Source: Clostridiales bacterium (GTDB taxonomy: Bacteria; Bacillota; Clostridia; Oscillospirales; Acutalibacteraceae). From it: a stretch of DNA of 12,771 bases. The notes below the pieces were generated by a model that saw nothing but the letters and a program-made list of their open reading frames with translations, was not told the origin of the DNA and made no database searches. The stretch covers positions 1 through 12,771 of the forward strand of contig JAAZFZ010000018.1 of NCBI GenBank assembly GCA_012511485.1, written 5' to 3'. A program made the position numbers and the translations under genes. Below are positions 1 to 7,132 of this stretch, one piece after another; positions within the stretch are counted from its first letter, which is position 1, and every line of letters starts with the position of its first letter.

Positions 1-1
1 A

Positions 2-1162
2 CTTGTCAGTTTGATTGCCAAGAGCAACATGGATATGCTGTTTCTGATTATTATCATGACGCTGCTGACAATCGGAATTGTTATGATGTTCTCCGCAAGC
101 TATGTGAGCGCAAAATACAGCTCGGTAACGGGTCACGATGCCTTTTTCTATCTCAAAAGGCAGGTCAGGTCTGCGATTATAGGCATTGTGCTTATGCTCA
201 TAGTCGCAAATATTGACTATAGGTTTTATAGAAAACGCTGGATAGCTTATGCAATCTTGGGCATTTGCGTGATGCTGTTAATCTATGTGCTGCTCAACCC
301 CATGATTATAGATGGTAAGGAGAACTTTAAACGCTGGATAAAAGTGCCGGGGCTCGGGCAGTTCCAGCCGTCGGAGCTTGCAAAGCTGGGGCTTATTATG
401 TTTTGTGCCTGGGGCATGAGCGAGAAAAGAAAAACAATAAGGTTTCCACATGAATGGATGGATACTATACCTTATATTATCGTAACGGGAATACTCTGTT
501 TGCTGGTTTTGCTCGAAAATCACCTTTCGGGCACCATACTCGTTTTCTGCATAGGCCTTTGCATGATATTTCTCGGTGGCAGTATAAAAATAAGATACTA
601 CTTAATTGCCGGCGTCGTACTTGTTTGTGTCGCCGCGGTTATGATTATTGAGAGGGATGTTCTGCCCTCGTATATACAGCAACGCCTCTCCTCCTGGCTT
701 GATTCGGACACGGGAGCGGACAGCTCCCGCTGGCAGATAAACCAATCACTATATGCCATAGGTTCTGGCGGTCTGTTCGGTGTCGGGCTTGGGAATTCAA
801 AGCAAAAGCATTTATATTTACCAGAACCGCAAAACGACTTTATTTTTGCAGTCGTGTGTGAAGAGCTGGGATTTATTAGGGCAATGCTTATTATTTTGCT
901 GTTCGTTTTGCTCGTCTGGAGAGGCTTTGTCATTGCCATGAGGTCAAAGGACAGATACGGCAGCCTTCTGGTCATGGGTATTATTTTCAAAATTGGGCTG
1001 CAGACTGCGCTTAATATCTGCGTCGTTACGGGCGTTCTGCCAAACACGGGCATCAGCCTGCCGTTTTTCAGCTACGGTGGCACGGCTCTTATGATGCTGC
1101 TCGTGGAAATGGGGCTTGTCCTTTCCGTATCGAGGTATTCAAAGCTCAGAAGGCACAATTAG
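2..1162 (+). CDS. ftsW: SEDS-family peptidoglycan glycosyltransferase FtsW/SpoVE (5' end probably outside window)
   Basis: Integral membrane enzyme that polymerises lipid II into septal glycan strands, working with a class B penicillin-binding protein. The reading frame is open from the first complete codon. The TTG at 11 and the ATG at 29 have no convincing ribosome binding site, so the true start probably lies left of the window. Visible SEDS features are the first membrane segment ending in MMFSASY, the FQPSELAKLG motif (near 361-390), the IGSGGLFGVGLGNSKQK motif, the PEPQNDFIFA loop with the conserved Asp (codon 836-838), and a C-terminal LPFFSYGGTALM motif. About ten hydrophobic segments are present, as expected for the family. 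A conserved Gly after EELGFI is Arg here (codon 878-880). The stop is 22 bp before murG, so the two are probably co-transcribed. FtsW and the sporulation paralogue SpoVE cannot be separated from sequence alone; family membership is certain. Confidence 0.93.
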   Translation, partial: LVSLIAKSNMDMLFLIIIMTLLTIGIVMMFSASYVSAKYSSVTGHDAFFYLKRQVRSAIIGIVLMLIVANIDYRFYRKRWIAYAILGICVMLLIYVLLNPMIIDGKENFKRWIKVPGLGQFQPSELAKLGLIMFCAWGMSEKRKTIRFPHEWMDTIPYIIVTGILCLLVLLENHLSGTILVFCIGLCMIFLGGSIKIRYYLIAGVVLVCVAAVMIIERDVLPSYIQQRLSSWLDSDTGADSSRWQINQSLYAIGSGGLFGVGLGNSKQKHLYLPEPQNDFIFAVVCEELGFIRAMLIILLFVLLVWRGFVIAMRSKDRYGSLLVMGIIFKIGLQTALNICVVTGVLPNTGISLPFFSYGGTALMMLLVEMGLVLSVSRYSKLRRHN

Positions 1163-1184
1163 CTGTATCGGATTGGGGATAGAA

Positions 1185-2333
1185 ATGCTGAACAAAAAAA
1201 GGATTCTGTTTGCGGCGGGCGGCACGGGCGGTCACATCAACCCTGCACTTGCAGTTGCGGGGCTTATCAGGGAGCGTTGCCCCGATGCCGAAATACTGTT
1301 TGTAGGCACTTGCGAAAAAATGGAGGCAAAACTGGTGCCTGCCGCTGGTTTTGATTTTAAAACAATAAACATAAGCGGTTTTCAGCGCAAGCTGAGCCTG
1401 AAAAACATAAAAAGGAACATCGCCACCTTGAGCAAGCTCCTCAAAGCCTCCTCACAGGCGAAAAAAATAATTCTGGATTTTAAACCCGACACAGTGGTTG
1501 GCTTCGGCGGCTATGTGAGCGGCCCCGTTCTCAGAATGGCGGCAAAGCTGGGCATAAAAACAGCTATTCATGAGCAAAATGCCTATCCCGGAGTCACCAA
1601 CAAGGCGCTTGCAAAAAAGGTTGATGCTGTTATGCTCACCGTTAAGGACGCAGAAAAGCTGCTTGATTCAAAGAATCCCTGCATCGTTACGGGGCTTCCG
1701 ATAAGAGGCGAAATTGTCAAAGCGGACAGGGACTTCAGCAGGGCTGAGCTAGGGCTTGACGACAGGCCGATGATTCTCTCAATGGGCGGTTCTTTAGGCT
1801 CAAGGGCGATAAACGAGGCAATGGCGGAGCTTATAGCCGCAAAGCACAACGAAAAGAAATACTGCTTTCACCATGCCTTCGGGCAATACGGTCGATGGCT
1901 GCCCGATTTGCTCAGGGAAAAGGGTGTTGACCCCGACGGGGAGAAGGAAATCACCGTGCGGGAATATATTGACGATATGCACCGTTGCCTTGCTGCTGCG
2001 GATTTGGTCATTTGCCGTGCGGGTGCAAGCACTCTGAGCGAAATACAGGCTCTGGGCAAGCCCTCCATTCTTATTCCTTCGCCCAATGTGGCAGAAAATC
2101 ATCAGTATCACAATGCAATGGCTCTTGTCAAAAACAATGCCGCCGTAATTATTCAAGAGAAGGATTTGACGCCGCAAAGGCTCATTTCCGAATTTGACAA
2201 CCTGATGAAGAACCCTGAAAGGCTTAGAAAAACTGGAGAGAATGCCCGAAAAATGGCTATATATGACGCCAGCGAAAGAATTTTTAATGTTATTGACAGA
2301 CTTGTTTCAGATTCCGGGCAATCCTTAACATAA
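1185..2333 (+). CDS. murG: UDP-GlcNAc--undecaprenyl-PP-MurNAc-pentapeptide GlcNAc transferase MurG
   Basis: GT-B glycosyltransferase at the inner face of the membrane that adds GlcNAc to lipid I to give lipid II, the substrate of the FtsW encoded just upstream. The 382-residue protein has the N-terminal glycine-rich loop GGTGGHINPALA (residues 12-23), the second loop GFGGYVSGP, HEQNAYPGVTN, GGSLGSRAIN at the start of the C-terminal domain, and the nucleotide-sugar region CRAGASTLSEI followed by PSPNVAENHQYHNA. The length is normal for the family, at about 360-380 residues. The frame opens at 1116, but that start would overlap ftsW by 47 nt. ATG 1185 is preferred because it gives the canonical short N-terminus before the first beta strand and follows a GGGGA stretch. 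No membrane segment is seen, consistent with a peripheral protein. Confidence 0.95.
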   Translation: MLNKKRILFAAGGTGGHINPALAVAGLIRERCPDAEILFVGTCEKMEAKLVPAAGFDFKTINISGFQRKLSLKNIKRNIATLSKLLKASSQAKKIILDFKPDTVVGFGGYVSGPVLRMAAKLGIKTAIHEQNAYPGVTNKALAKKVDAVMLTVKDAEKLLDSKNPCIVTGLPIRGEIVKADRDFSRAELGLDDRPMILSMGGSLGSRAINEAMAELIAAKHNEKKYCFHHAFGQYGRWLPDLLREKGVDPDGEKEITVREYIDDMHRCLAAADLVICRAGASTLSEIQALGKPSILIPSPNVAENHQYHNAMALVKNNAAVIIQEKDLTPQRLISEFDNLMKNPERLRKTGENARKMAIYDASERIFNVIDRLVSDSGQSLT

Positions 2334-2448
2334 ACTGCTAAAAATGCGGCGTGGAGAGGAGCGTTTGAGTTCCCTGCCAGCAAAAGCAAAAAGGACAACC
2401 CACTGCGTACCGAATTATTTCTCACCCGTGACAAGCACGTTTCATAAT

Positions 2449-2486
2449 ATGAAAAAGGGTAGAGCTATTGCTCGACGCTTTTTCAT
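2449..2486 (+). promoter_or_regulatory. Terminator/attenuator-like hairpin in the murA leader
   Basis: The arms 2449-2465 and 2470-2486 pair over 17 positions with two mismatches around the tetraloop TATT. The outer nine pairs (ATGAAAAAG with CTTTTTCAT) and the inner GAGC/GCTC are perfect. The T5 run at 2479-2483 makes the core resemble an intrinsic terminator with a complementary A-tract. The hairpin ends about 2 nt before the murA ribosome binding site region (about 2488-2494). TTTCAT at 2440-2445 could instead pair with ATGAAA at 2449-2454, giving a competing but weaker hairpin. The structure is read directly from the sequence. A role in termination, attenuation or ribosome access is inference. 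The rest of the 169-nt murG-murA gap shows no clear promoter or gene. Confidence 0.5.
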
Positions 2487-2502
2487 TGAAAGGGTGTGCG
2501 TT

Positions 2503-3792
2503 ATGGAGAGAATTATCATAGATGGCGGAAAAAGGCTTGAGGGTGAAATTTCTGTTCAGGGTTCAAAAAACAGTGCGCTTCCGATAATCGCAGCAACAGT
2601 CGCAACGGGAGGACTTTGTGTCCTACATAATTGCCCGACGCTTACGGATATAACTGCTGCCTTGAAGATTCTTGAGTACCTTGGTTGTTCCGTCAAAAAG
2701 GCCGGAAAAACTCTGATAATAGATGCTACCGGTCTGGCAAGAAGTGATATTCCGGATATTCTTATGCACGAGATGCGCTCCTCAATTGTTTTTCTCGGTC
2801 CTCTTCTCTCAAGAACAGGCAAAGCTTTTCTCACCACACCGGGCGGCTGTGACATAGGGCTCAGACCCATTGACTTGCATAAATACGGCATGGAGCAGCT
2901 TGGTGTCACAATTGTAAATGAAGGGGGAAAGCTCAACTGCCAATGCACCAAAAAGCTCAAGGGTACTGTTATTAATTTAACATTTCCGAGCGTGGGTGCC
3001 ACCGAGAATATTATTATTGCCGCAAGCACCGCAGAAGGCACCACAACCATAATCAATGCTGCGAGAGAGCCTGAAATTACGGATCTTGCAATATTCCTGA
3101 ATAAATGCGGTGCTAAAATTAAGGGTGCGGGAGAGGGTACAATAGTAATCGAGGGCGTCAATAACCTGCACGGCGCCGAGCATACCGTTATCCCCGACAG
3201 AATTGTGGCGTCGACATATATGACTGCAGCAGCAATCACAGGGGGTAAAATAGAGCTTGACAATGTTATCCCAATTCATGTAAGTCCCGTCATTCCTACC
3301 TTCAAGCAAGCGGGTTGCAAAATCAGCATGGGTAAAAATCATATTAGCCTATCCGCTCCCAAAAGGCTCAGGAGCTTTGAAAAAATAAAGACCATGCCTT
3401 ATCCCGGTTTCCCCACGGACGCTCAGGCTACCGCCATGGCAATGGCATCTGTAGCCTCCGGCACAAGTGTGATTATTGAAACCATATTTGACAACAGATA
3501 CAGGCATGTCCCGGAGCTGACAAGGCTTGGCGCACACATAAACGTTGAGGGGAGAATGGCAGTCATTCAGGGTGTAAGGCAGCTCAATGGAGCAATTGTT
3601 ACCGCCTGTGATTTAAGAGGAGGAACGGCTCTTGTTGTTGCAGGTCTTGCTGCAGGCGGCACAACTCAGGTCAGAGAAATAAGACATATGGACAGGGGAT
3701 GTGAAGCGTTCGAGGAGAATCTCAGGACACTCGGCGCAGAAATAAGGAGAGAAAACTTTGATAAACGGGAAGAAGGAAAAATCCTCCCCTAA
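2503..3792 (+). CDS. murA: UDP-N-acetylglucosamine 1-carboxyvinyltransferase MurA
   Basis: Cytoplasmic enzyme that transfers enolpyruvate from phosphoenolpyruvate to UDP-GlcNAc, the first committed step of peptidoglycan synthesis and the fosfomycin target. The 429-residue protein matches the EPT fold and the family length of about 420. Key residues fall almost exactly at Escherichia coli numbering: Lys22-Asn23 in GSKNSA, the reactive Cys116 in PGGCDIGLRP, Asp306 in GFPTDAQ, Arg372 in DLRGGTA and Arg398 in HMDRG. Since the active-site Cys is present, fosfomycin sensitivity at target level is expected (inference). The frame opens at 2344, but ATG 2503 is preferred because it gives the normal N-terminus MERIIIDGGKRLEG and follows AAAGGG (about 2489-2494). 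The 3' end overlaps divIB by 35 nt. Many Bacillota carry two murA copies; which of them this represents is not determinable here. Confidence 0.95.
   Translation: MERIIIDGGKRLEGEISVQGSKNSALPIIAATVATGGLCVLHNCPTLTDITAALKILEYLGCSVKKAGKTLIIDATGLARSDIPDILMHEMRSSIVFLGPLLSRTGKAFLTTPGGCDIGLRPIDLHKYGMEQLGVTIVNEGGKLNCQCTKKLKGTVINLTFPSVGATENIIIAASTAEGTTTIINAAREPEITDLAIFLNKCGAKIKGAGEGTIVIEGVNNLHGAEHTVIPDRIVASTYMTAAAITGGKIELDNVIPIHVSPVIPTFKQAGCKISMGKNHISLSAPKRLRSFEKIKTMPYPGFPTDAQATAMAMASVASGTSVIIETIFDNRYRHVPELTRLGAHINVEGRMAVIQGVRQLNGAIVTACDLRGGTALVVAGLAAGGTTQVREIRHMDRGCEAFEENLRTLGAEIRRENFDKREEGKILP
3744..3749 (+). promoter_or_regulatory. Ribosome binding site deciding the divIB TTG start
   Basis: AAGGAG lies inside the 3' end of murA, 8 nt before TTG 3758. 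It is the only strong Shine-Dalgarno in this region, and it supports a TTG start overlapping murA rather than a later one. Confidence 0.75.
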
Positions 3793-4771
3793 GGCAAAGC
3801 AGGCAAGGGGCAATAATCGTTCAAACACGGGCGTTGGCAAAAAAGCTCAACTGCCCGATAACCCTATGCCCCACTCAAAGAAAAGCAAAGCTCACGGCAA
3901 AGCCCCTTCTCCTGCTCCGAAAAATCGTACACCGACCAAAAAAACGCCACAAGCTTCAAGAACAAGGCAGCCAACAAGGCGGCTGTCACCCCAAGAGCGC
4001 CGCAGACTTGAGCAGAGAAGGCGTAATATAAAAAGAGCAAAACGCCGCAGGAACCTTTTTGTTCTGAGCGGTTTACTGGTTCTTTCCCTGGTAGTCTTTG
4101 TCTGCCTGTCATTTACGGTGCTTTTTAAGGCTACAGGCTTTAGTGTATCAGGCAGCACAAGGTATTCGGTTGAGCAGATAAAAAACGCAACCGGCATTAA
4201 GGAAAACACCGTCAGCCTTTTCAGGATAGACCTTGAAAACACTGCACGAAAAGTAGAAACCAATCTTCCCTATATCGGAAGTGTAAAAATAAAAAGGCGA
4301 CTGCCCGAAACGCTGGTTATATATGTTACGGAAACTAAGGCGGAGTACGCAGCGCAATTCGGCAGCGGTTTTCTTCTCCTCAACAACGAGGGCAAAATCC
4401 TGGAGCCCTCATCCGAGAGCAAAAAGCTCGTGATTCTCAAATGCCCGGAGCCGATAGGCACTTCGGCGGGGAGTATAATTAGGTTTGAGAATGAGAAAAC
4501 ACTAAACAATTTTAAAACTGTTGTTGCCGCCCTCAAGAAGAGCGAACTCAAGGATATTACACAGCTTGATATTACCGACAACCTCAATTTGACTCTGACA
4601 TATCAGAATAGGATTGTGCTAAAAATAGGCACAACAGCAGATATTGAAAGCAAGTTTAAGCTGGCAGTCAGCTCACTTGCCAACGAAAATGAAATAAGCA
4701 GGGAAGAAAAAGGCACACTCAACCTCACCATAAAGGGCAAGGCATATTTTAGCGCAAAAAAGGATGAATAA
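3758..4771 (+). CDS. ftsQ: Cell division protein FtsQ/DivIB
   Basis: Single-pass membrane protein of the divisome that works with FtsL/DivIC and FtsB to activate septal wall synthesis. The 337 residues show the family layout. Residues 1-99 form a Lys/Arg/Pro-rich cytoplasmic tail, and residues 100-123 are one hydrophobic segment. Residues about 124-192 are a POTRA domain (FKATGFSVSGSTRYSVEQI through RRLPETLVIYVTE), and residues about 195-330 are an extracellular beta domain with the typical LLLNNEGKIL stretch. The TTG start at 3758 is chosen for its AAGGAG site and overlaps murA by 35 nt, implying translational coupling. The basic tail is long, with strings such as RRRLEQRRR. In Bacillota the name DivIB is used. 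Similarity outside the POTRA region is always low in this family, so the assignment rests on architecture plus operon position. Confidence 0.9.
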   Translation: MINGKKEKSSPKAKQARGNNRSNTGVGKKAQLPDNPMPHSKKSKAHGKAPSPAPKNRTPTKKTPQASRTRQPTRRLSPQERRRLEQRRRNIKRAKRRRNLFVLSGLLVLSLVVFVCLSFTVLFKATGFSVSGSTRYSVEQIKNATGIKENTVSLFRIDLENTARKVETNLPYIGSVKIKRRLPETLVIYVTETKAEYAAQFGSGFLLLNNEGKILEPSSESKKLVILKCPEPIGTSAGSIIRFENEKTLNNFKTVVAALKKSELKDITQLDITDNLNLTLTYQNRIVLKIGTTADIESKFKLAVSSLANENEISREEKGTLNLTIKGKAYFSAKKDE

Positions 4772-4788
4772 TTATATCGCTTCTCGGA

Positions 4789-4830
4789 GCATTTCACACT
4801 GTTTATCCACAACTTAGTTCCTTGAAATGC
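4789..4830. repeat. 8-bp inverted repeat flanking a DnaA box; possible weak terminator of the wall cluster
   Basis: GCATTTCA (4789-4796) and TGAAATGC (4823-4830) are perfect complements separated by 26 nt and followed by A5T5 (4831-4840). It is the only candidate transcription stop after divIB. The long loop and the adenines before the T-run make it a poor intrinsic terminator, so this reading is tentative. Confidence 0.35.
4803..4811 (+). promoter_or_regulatory. Consensus DnaA box TTATCCACA
   Basis: This is an exact match to the strong DnaA-binding consensus (the R1-type box of oriC), about 31 bp upstream of the -35 of the next promoter. It is a single copy with no cluster, so it is not an origin. 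It may be a regulatory DnaA site or a chance match; a given 9-mer is expected by chance about once in 10 windows of this size. Confidence 0.35.
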
Positions 4831-4841
4831 AAAAATTTTTA

Positions 4842-4870
4842 TTGAAAATGCCTTGAATATATGATATAAT
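4842..4870 (+). promoter_or_regulatory. Sigma-A-type extended -10 promoter for the EF-G-like gene
   Basis: TTGAAA (-35, 4842-4847), a 17-bp spacer and TATAAT (-10, 4865-4870) with TGA immediately before the -10 box (extended -10). The predicted transcript start is near 4877, leaving a leader of about 68 nt. The AAGGAGG at 4931-4937 then serves the TTG start at 4945. Near-consensus elements suggest strong constitutive expression. Confidence 0.85.
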
Positions 4871-4944
4871 TCTTTTCGGTGCGATTATTTGTAAAAATGA
4901 TATAAATCCGTTTAATCAAGCGGCAAAAACAAGGAGGAAACAAT

Positions 4945-6987
4945 TTGAAATCCTATAACGCTAAAAACATCAGAAATATTGCTATTGCCGGCCATGGCGG
5001 CAGGGGTAAAACAACCCTTGCGGAGGCAATGCTTTATCTTGCAAAAGCTACTGACAGGCTTGGCAGAGTTTTAGATGGCAACACCGTGCTTGACTATGAT
5101 GCTGAAGAAAAAAGACGCAAGGCAACCGTTTCAACGTCTGTAGCTCCTCTGGAATGGAAAGATACAAAGGTTAACATAATTGACACTCCTGGTCTTTTTG
5201 ACTTTGCGGGCGGCCTAATTGAGGGTATGCGTGCCGCAGAATGTGCTCTTATTGTTGCCGCAGCAGGTTCAGGCTATGATGTCGGTGCCGAAAAAGCGTT
5301 TAAAGCCGCAAGCTCCAGAGGTATTGCAAAGATGTTTGCAATTACCCGTTGCGATGCTGAAAACACGGATTTCTATAAGACCTTTAATGCAATAAAAGAT
5401 GAAATTGGAACTGCTATCTGCCCCGTTATAGTCCCCTTTGTTGAGAATGAAAAGGTCAAGGCCTATGTCAACCTTGCGGCAAGGAAGGCATATGAATACA
5501 CTAACGGAGCAGCCAAAGAGGTTCCTATGCCTACAGGCGGAGTTATTGACGATATGATGGCAATGCTCTCCGAGGCTGTTGCTTCCGCCGACGACGAGCT
5601 GATGGAAAAATTCTTTGAGGGTGAGGAGTTTACCCATGAAGAAATAATCCGCGGCATTAACGCAGGCGTCAGTGACGGTTCAGTTATTCCCGTTTATGCC
5701 TGCTCAGGCTACACAACCGATGCAGTTGATATGCTGCTTGACGAGCTTGTATATTCCGCCCCCTCCGCTGCCGACAAGGCAGGTGAAAAGGATATCATAT
5801 GTGACGAGAACGGCCCTCTCGCAGCCATTTGCTTTAAGACTGTTGCAGACCCGTTTGTTGGCAGAATGTCCTTCTTCAAGGTCGTTTCCGGCAAGATTAC
5901 ATCTGATACGCCGGCATTCAACGCCCGCACAGGCGAGAGCGAACGCATGGGCAAGCTGATATTTGTAAAAGGCTCTAAGCAGGAGGATACAGCTGTTATC
6001 CCCGCAGGTGACATTGGTGTTGTAACAAAGCTTTCAGGTATGAGTACGGGCGATACTCTCTGCGGTGCGAAAAATGTTATTTCACTTGAAGGCATCAAAT
6101 TCCCCGCTCCCTGCCTCTCAATGGCCGTTAAGGTCAGAAAGAAGGGCGAGGAGGAAAAGGTTGCCACAGGTGTTTCAAAGCTGCTTGAAGAGGATTTGAC
6201 AATCAAGTTTGAAACGAATGCCGAAACTCATGAGCAAGTTCTTTCCGGTTTGGGCGAGCAGCACCTTGATGTGATAGTTTCAAAGCTCAAGACCAAGTTC
6301 GGCGTTGAGGTTGACCTCAAAATTCCTAAGGTTGCCTACAGAGAAACTATCCGCAAGAAGGTTGAGGTTCAGGGTCGCCACAAGAAGCAGTCAGGCGGTC
6401 ACGGCCAGTTCGGTGATGTTTATATCCGCTTTGAGCCCTGCGAGAGTGAGGACCTTGTTTTCTGTGAGGAAATAGTCGGCGGTTCAGTTCCAAAGCAGTA
6501 TTTCCCCGCAGTCGAAAAGGGCTTGCGTGAATGTGTTGCAAAGGGCTTTATTGCAGGCTATCCGATGGTCGGGTTAAAGGCAACCCTTTATTTCGGTTCA
6601 TACCACCCGGTTGACTCCTCGGAAATGGCATTCAAAACCGCCGCCTCAATAGCGTTTAAAAACGGTATGCCCAATGCCCAGCCGACAATTCTTGAGCCAA
6701 TCGGCACCCTGAAGGCTTATATGCCCGATGACAATCTGGGTGATATCATGGGCGATATCACAAAGCGCCGTGGCAGAGTGCTCGGTATGGGTCCGGCAAA
6801 TGAGCCTAAGATGCAGGAGCTAATTGCAGAGGTTCCTATGGAGGAAATGGGCGATTTTTCAACAGTCCTTCGTTCCGTCACTGCAGGCGGAGGTAGTTTT
6901 TCAATAGAATTTGCCCGCTATGAGGATGCACCGGCAGCAGTTGCTCAAAAGGTTATTGAGCAAGCAAAGGCCGAGGCAGAGGAATAA
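4945..6987 (+). CDS. Elongation factor G-like GTPase (EF-G paralogue) with variant G motifs
   Basis: A 680-residue, five-domain EF-G homologue. The TTG start follows AAGGAGG with a 7-nt spacer. The P-loop GHGGRGKTT (residues 16-24) is intact. The switch I Thr is at 61 in RRKATVS. Switch II reads DTPGLFDF (80-87), so the catalytic His of the canonical DTPGHVDF is Leu84. G4 reads TRCD (134-137) instead of NKxD. Domain II, domain III (LSGLGEQHLDVIVSKLKTKF), domain IV (RHKKQSGGHGQFGDV and the tip SYHPVDSSEMAFK with His554) and domain V (IGDITKRR-like region MGDITKRRGRVLGMGP) are well conserved. This fits the EF-G-like paralogues common in clostridia rather than the housekeeping fusA of the rps operon. 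Ribosome binding is likely; the exact role (translocation, recycling or stress) is unknown. It stands alone between its own promoter and terminator, just before the heat-shock operon. Confidence 0.85.
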   Translation: MKSYNAKNIRNIAIAGHGGRGKTTLAEAMLYLAKATDRLGRVLDGNTVLDYDAEEKRRKATVSTSVAPLEWKDTKVNIIDTPGLFDFAGGLIEGMRAAECALIVAAAGSGYDVGAEKAFKAASSRGIAKMFAITRCDAENTDFYKTFNAIKDEIGTAICPVIVPFVENEKVKAYVNLAARKAYEYTNGAAKEVPMPTGGVIDDMMAMLSEAVASADDELMEKFFEGEEFTHEEIIRGINAGVSDGSVIPVYACSGYTTDAVDMLLDELVYSAPSAADKAGEKDIICDENGPLAAICFKTVADPFVGRMSFFKVVSGKITSDTPAFNARTGESERMGKLIFVKGSKQEDTAVIPAGDIGVVTKLSGMSTGDTLCGAKNVISLEGIKFPAPCLSMAVKVRKKGEEEKVATGVSKLLEEDLTIKFETNAETHEQVLSGLGEQHLDVIVSKLKTKFGVEVDLKIPKVAYRETIRKKVEVQGRHKKQSGGHGQFGDVYIRFEPCESEDLVFCEEIVGGSVPKQYFPAVEKGLRECVAKGFIAGYPMVGLKATLYFGSYHPVDSSEMAFKTAASIAFKNGMPNAQPTILEPIGTLKAYMPDDNLGDIMGDITKRRGRVLGMGPANEPKMQELIAEVPMEEMGDFSTVLRSVTAGGGSFSIEFARYEDAPAAVAQKVIEQAKAEAEE

Positions 6988-7000
6988 ATTAAATTCAGTG

Positions 7001-7033
7001 CGGCTTGCTGTCAGTTCGCAGCAAGCCGTTTTT
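7001..7033 (+). terminator. Intrinsic terminator after the EF-G-like gene
   Basis: A perfect 10-bp stem, CGGCTTGCTG (7001-7010) with CAGCAAGCCG (7019-7028), an 8-nt loop, then TTTTT (7029-7033) and a second T-run a few bases later. It begins 13 nt after the stop codon and separates this unit from the hrcA operon. Confidence 0.93.
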
Positions 7034-7095
7034 GTATTTTTTGGAGAATATGCCAATTAATTTTTTCTGTTTACAAAGAGTTTACAAATAAATTA

Positions 7096-7124
7096 TTGAC
7101 AAATTATATCGGTGAATGTATTAT
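7096..7124 (+). promoter_or_regulatory. Sigma-A promoter of the hrcA-grpE-dnaK(-dnaJ) operon
   Basis: TTGACA (7096-7101, perfect -35), a 17-bp spacer and TATTAT (7119-7124, one mismatch) put the transcript start near 7131, directly before or at the edge of CIRCE. A perfect TATAAT at 7122-7127 overlaps it, but its 20-bp spacing is too long for this -35. Confidence 0.85.
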
Positions 7125-7132
7125 AATTAGCA

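Noticed and set aside
598..1053. Reverse-strand open frame inside ftsW, and similar antisense frames in murA, dnaK, dnaJ and the EF-G-like gene
   Set aside because: They lie opposite clearly conserved coding sequence, show no recognisable domain, and have no ribosome binding site or promoter; they follow from codon bias of the real genes.
1116..1184. Upstream-extended start for murG
   Set aside because: It would overlap ftsW by 47 nt and add residues that no MurG has; ATG 1185 restores the normal N-terminus.
2344..2502. N-terminal extension of murA or a small ORF in the murG-murA gap
   Set aside because: The frame is open, but the translated segment resembles nothing in MurA, crosses a strong hairpin, and a better start with a ribosome binding site exists at 2503.
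4861..4905. Repeated ATGATATAA (4861-4869 and 4897-4905) as a second promoter
   Set aside because: The second copy has no -35-like sequence at 16-18 bp upstream; it is probably a chance A/T repeat in the leader.
4945..6987. Tetracycline resistance ribosomal protection protein (TetM-like)
   Set aside because: It is longer than the usual ~640 residues, switch II and G4 differ from the intact motifs of TetM, and domain IV follows the EF-G pattern including SYHPVDSSEMAFK. It fits the EF-G-like paralogue group better.
7122..7127. Perfect TATAAT as the -10 box of the hrcA promoter
   Set aside because: It is 20 bp from TTGACA, too far for sigma-A; the overlapping TATTAT at 7119-7124 has the ideal 17-bp spacing.
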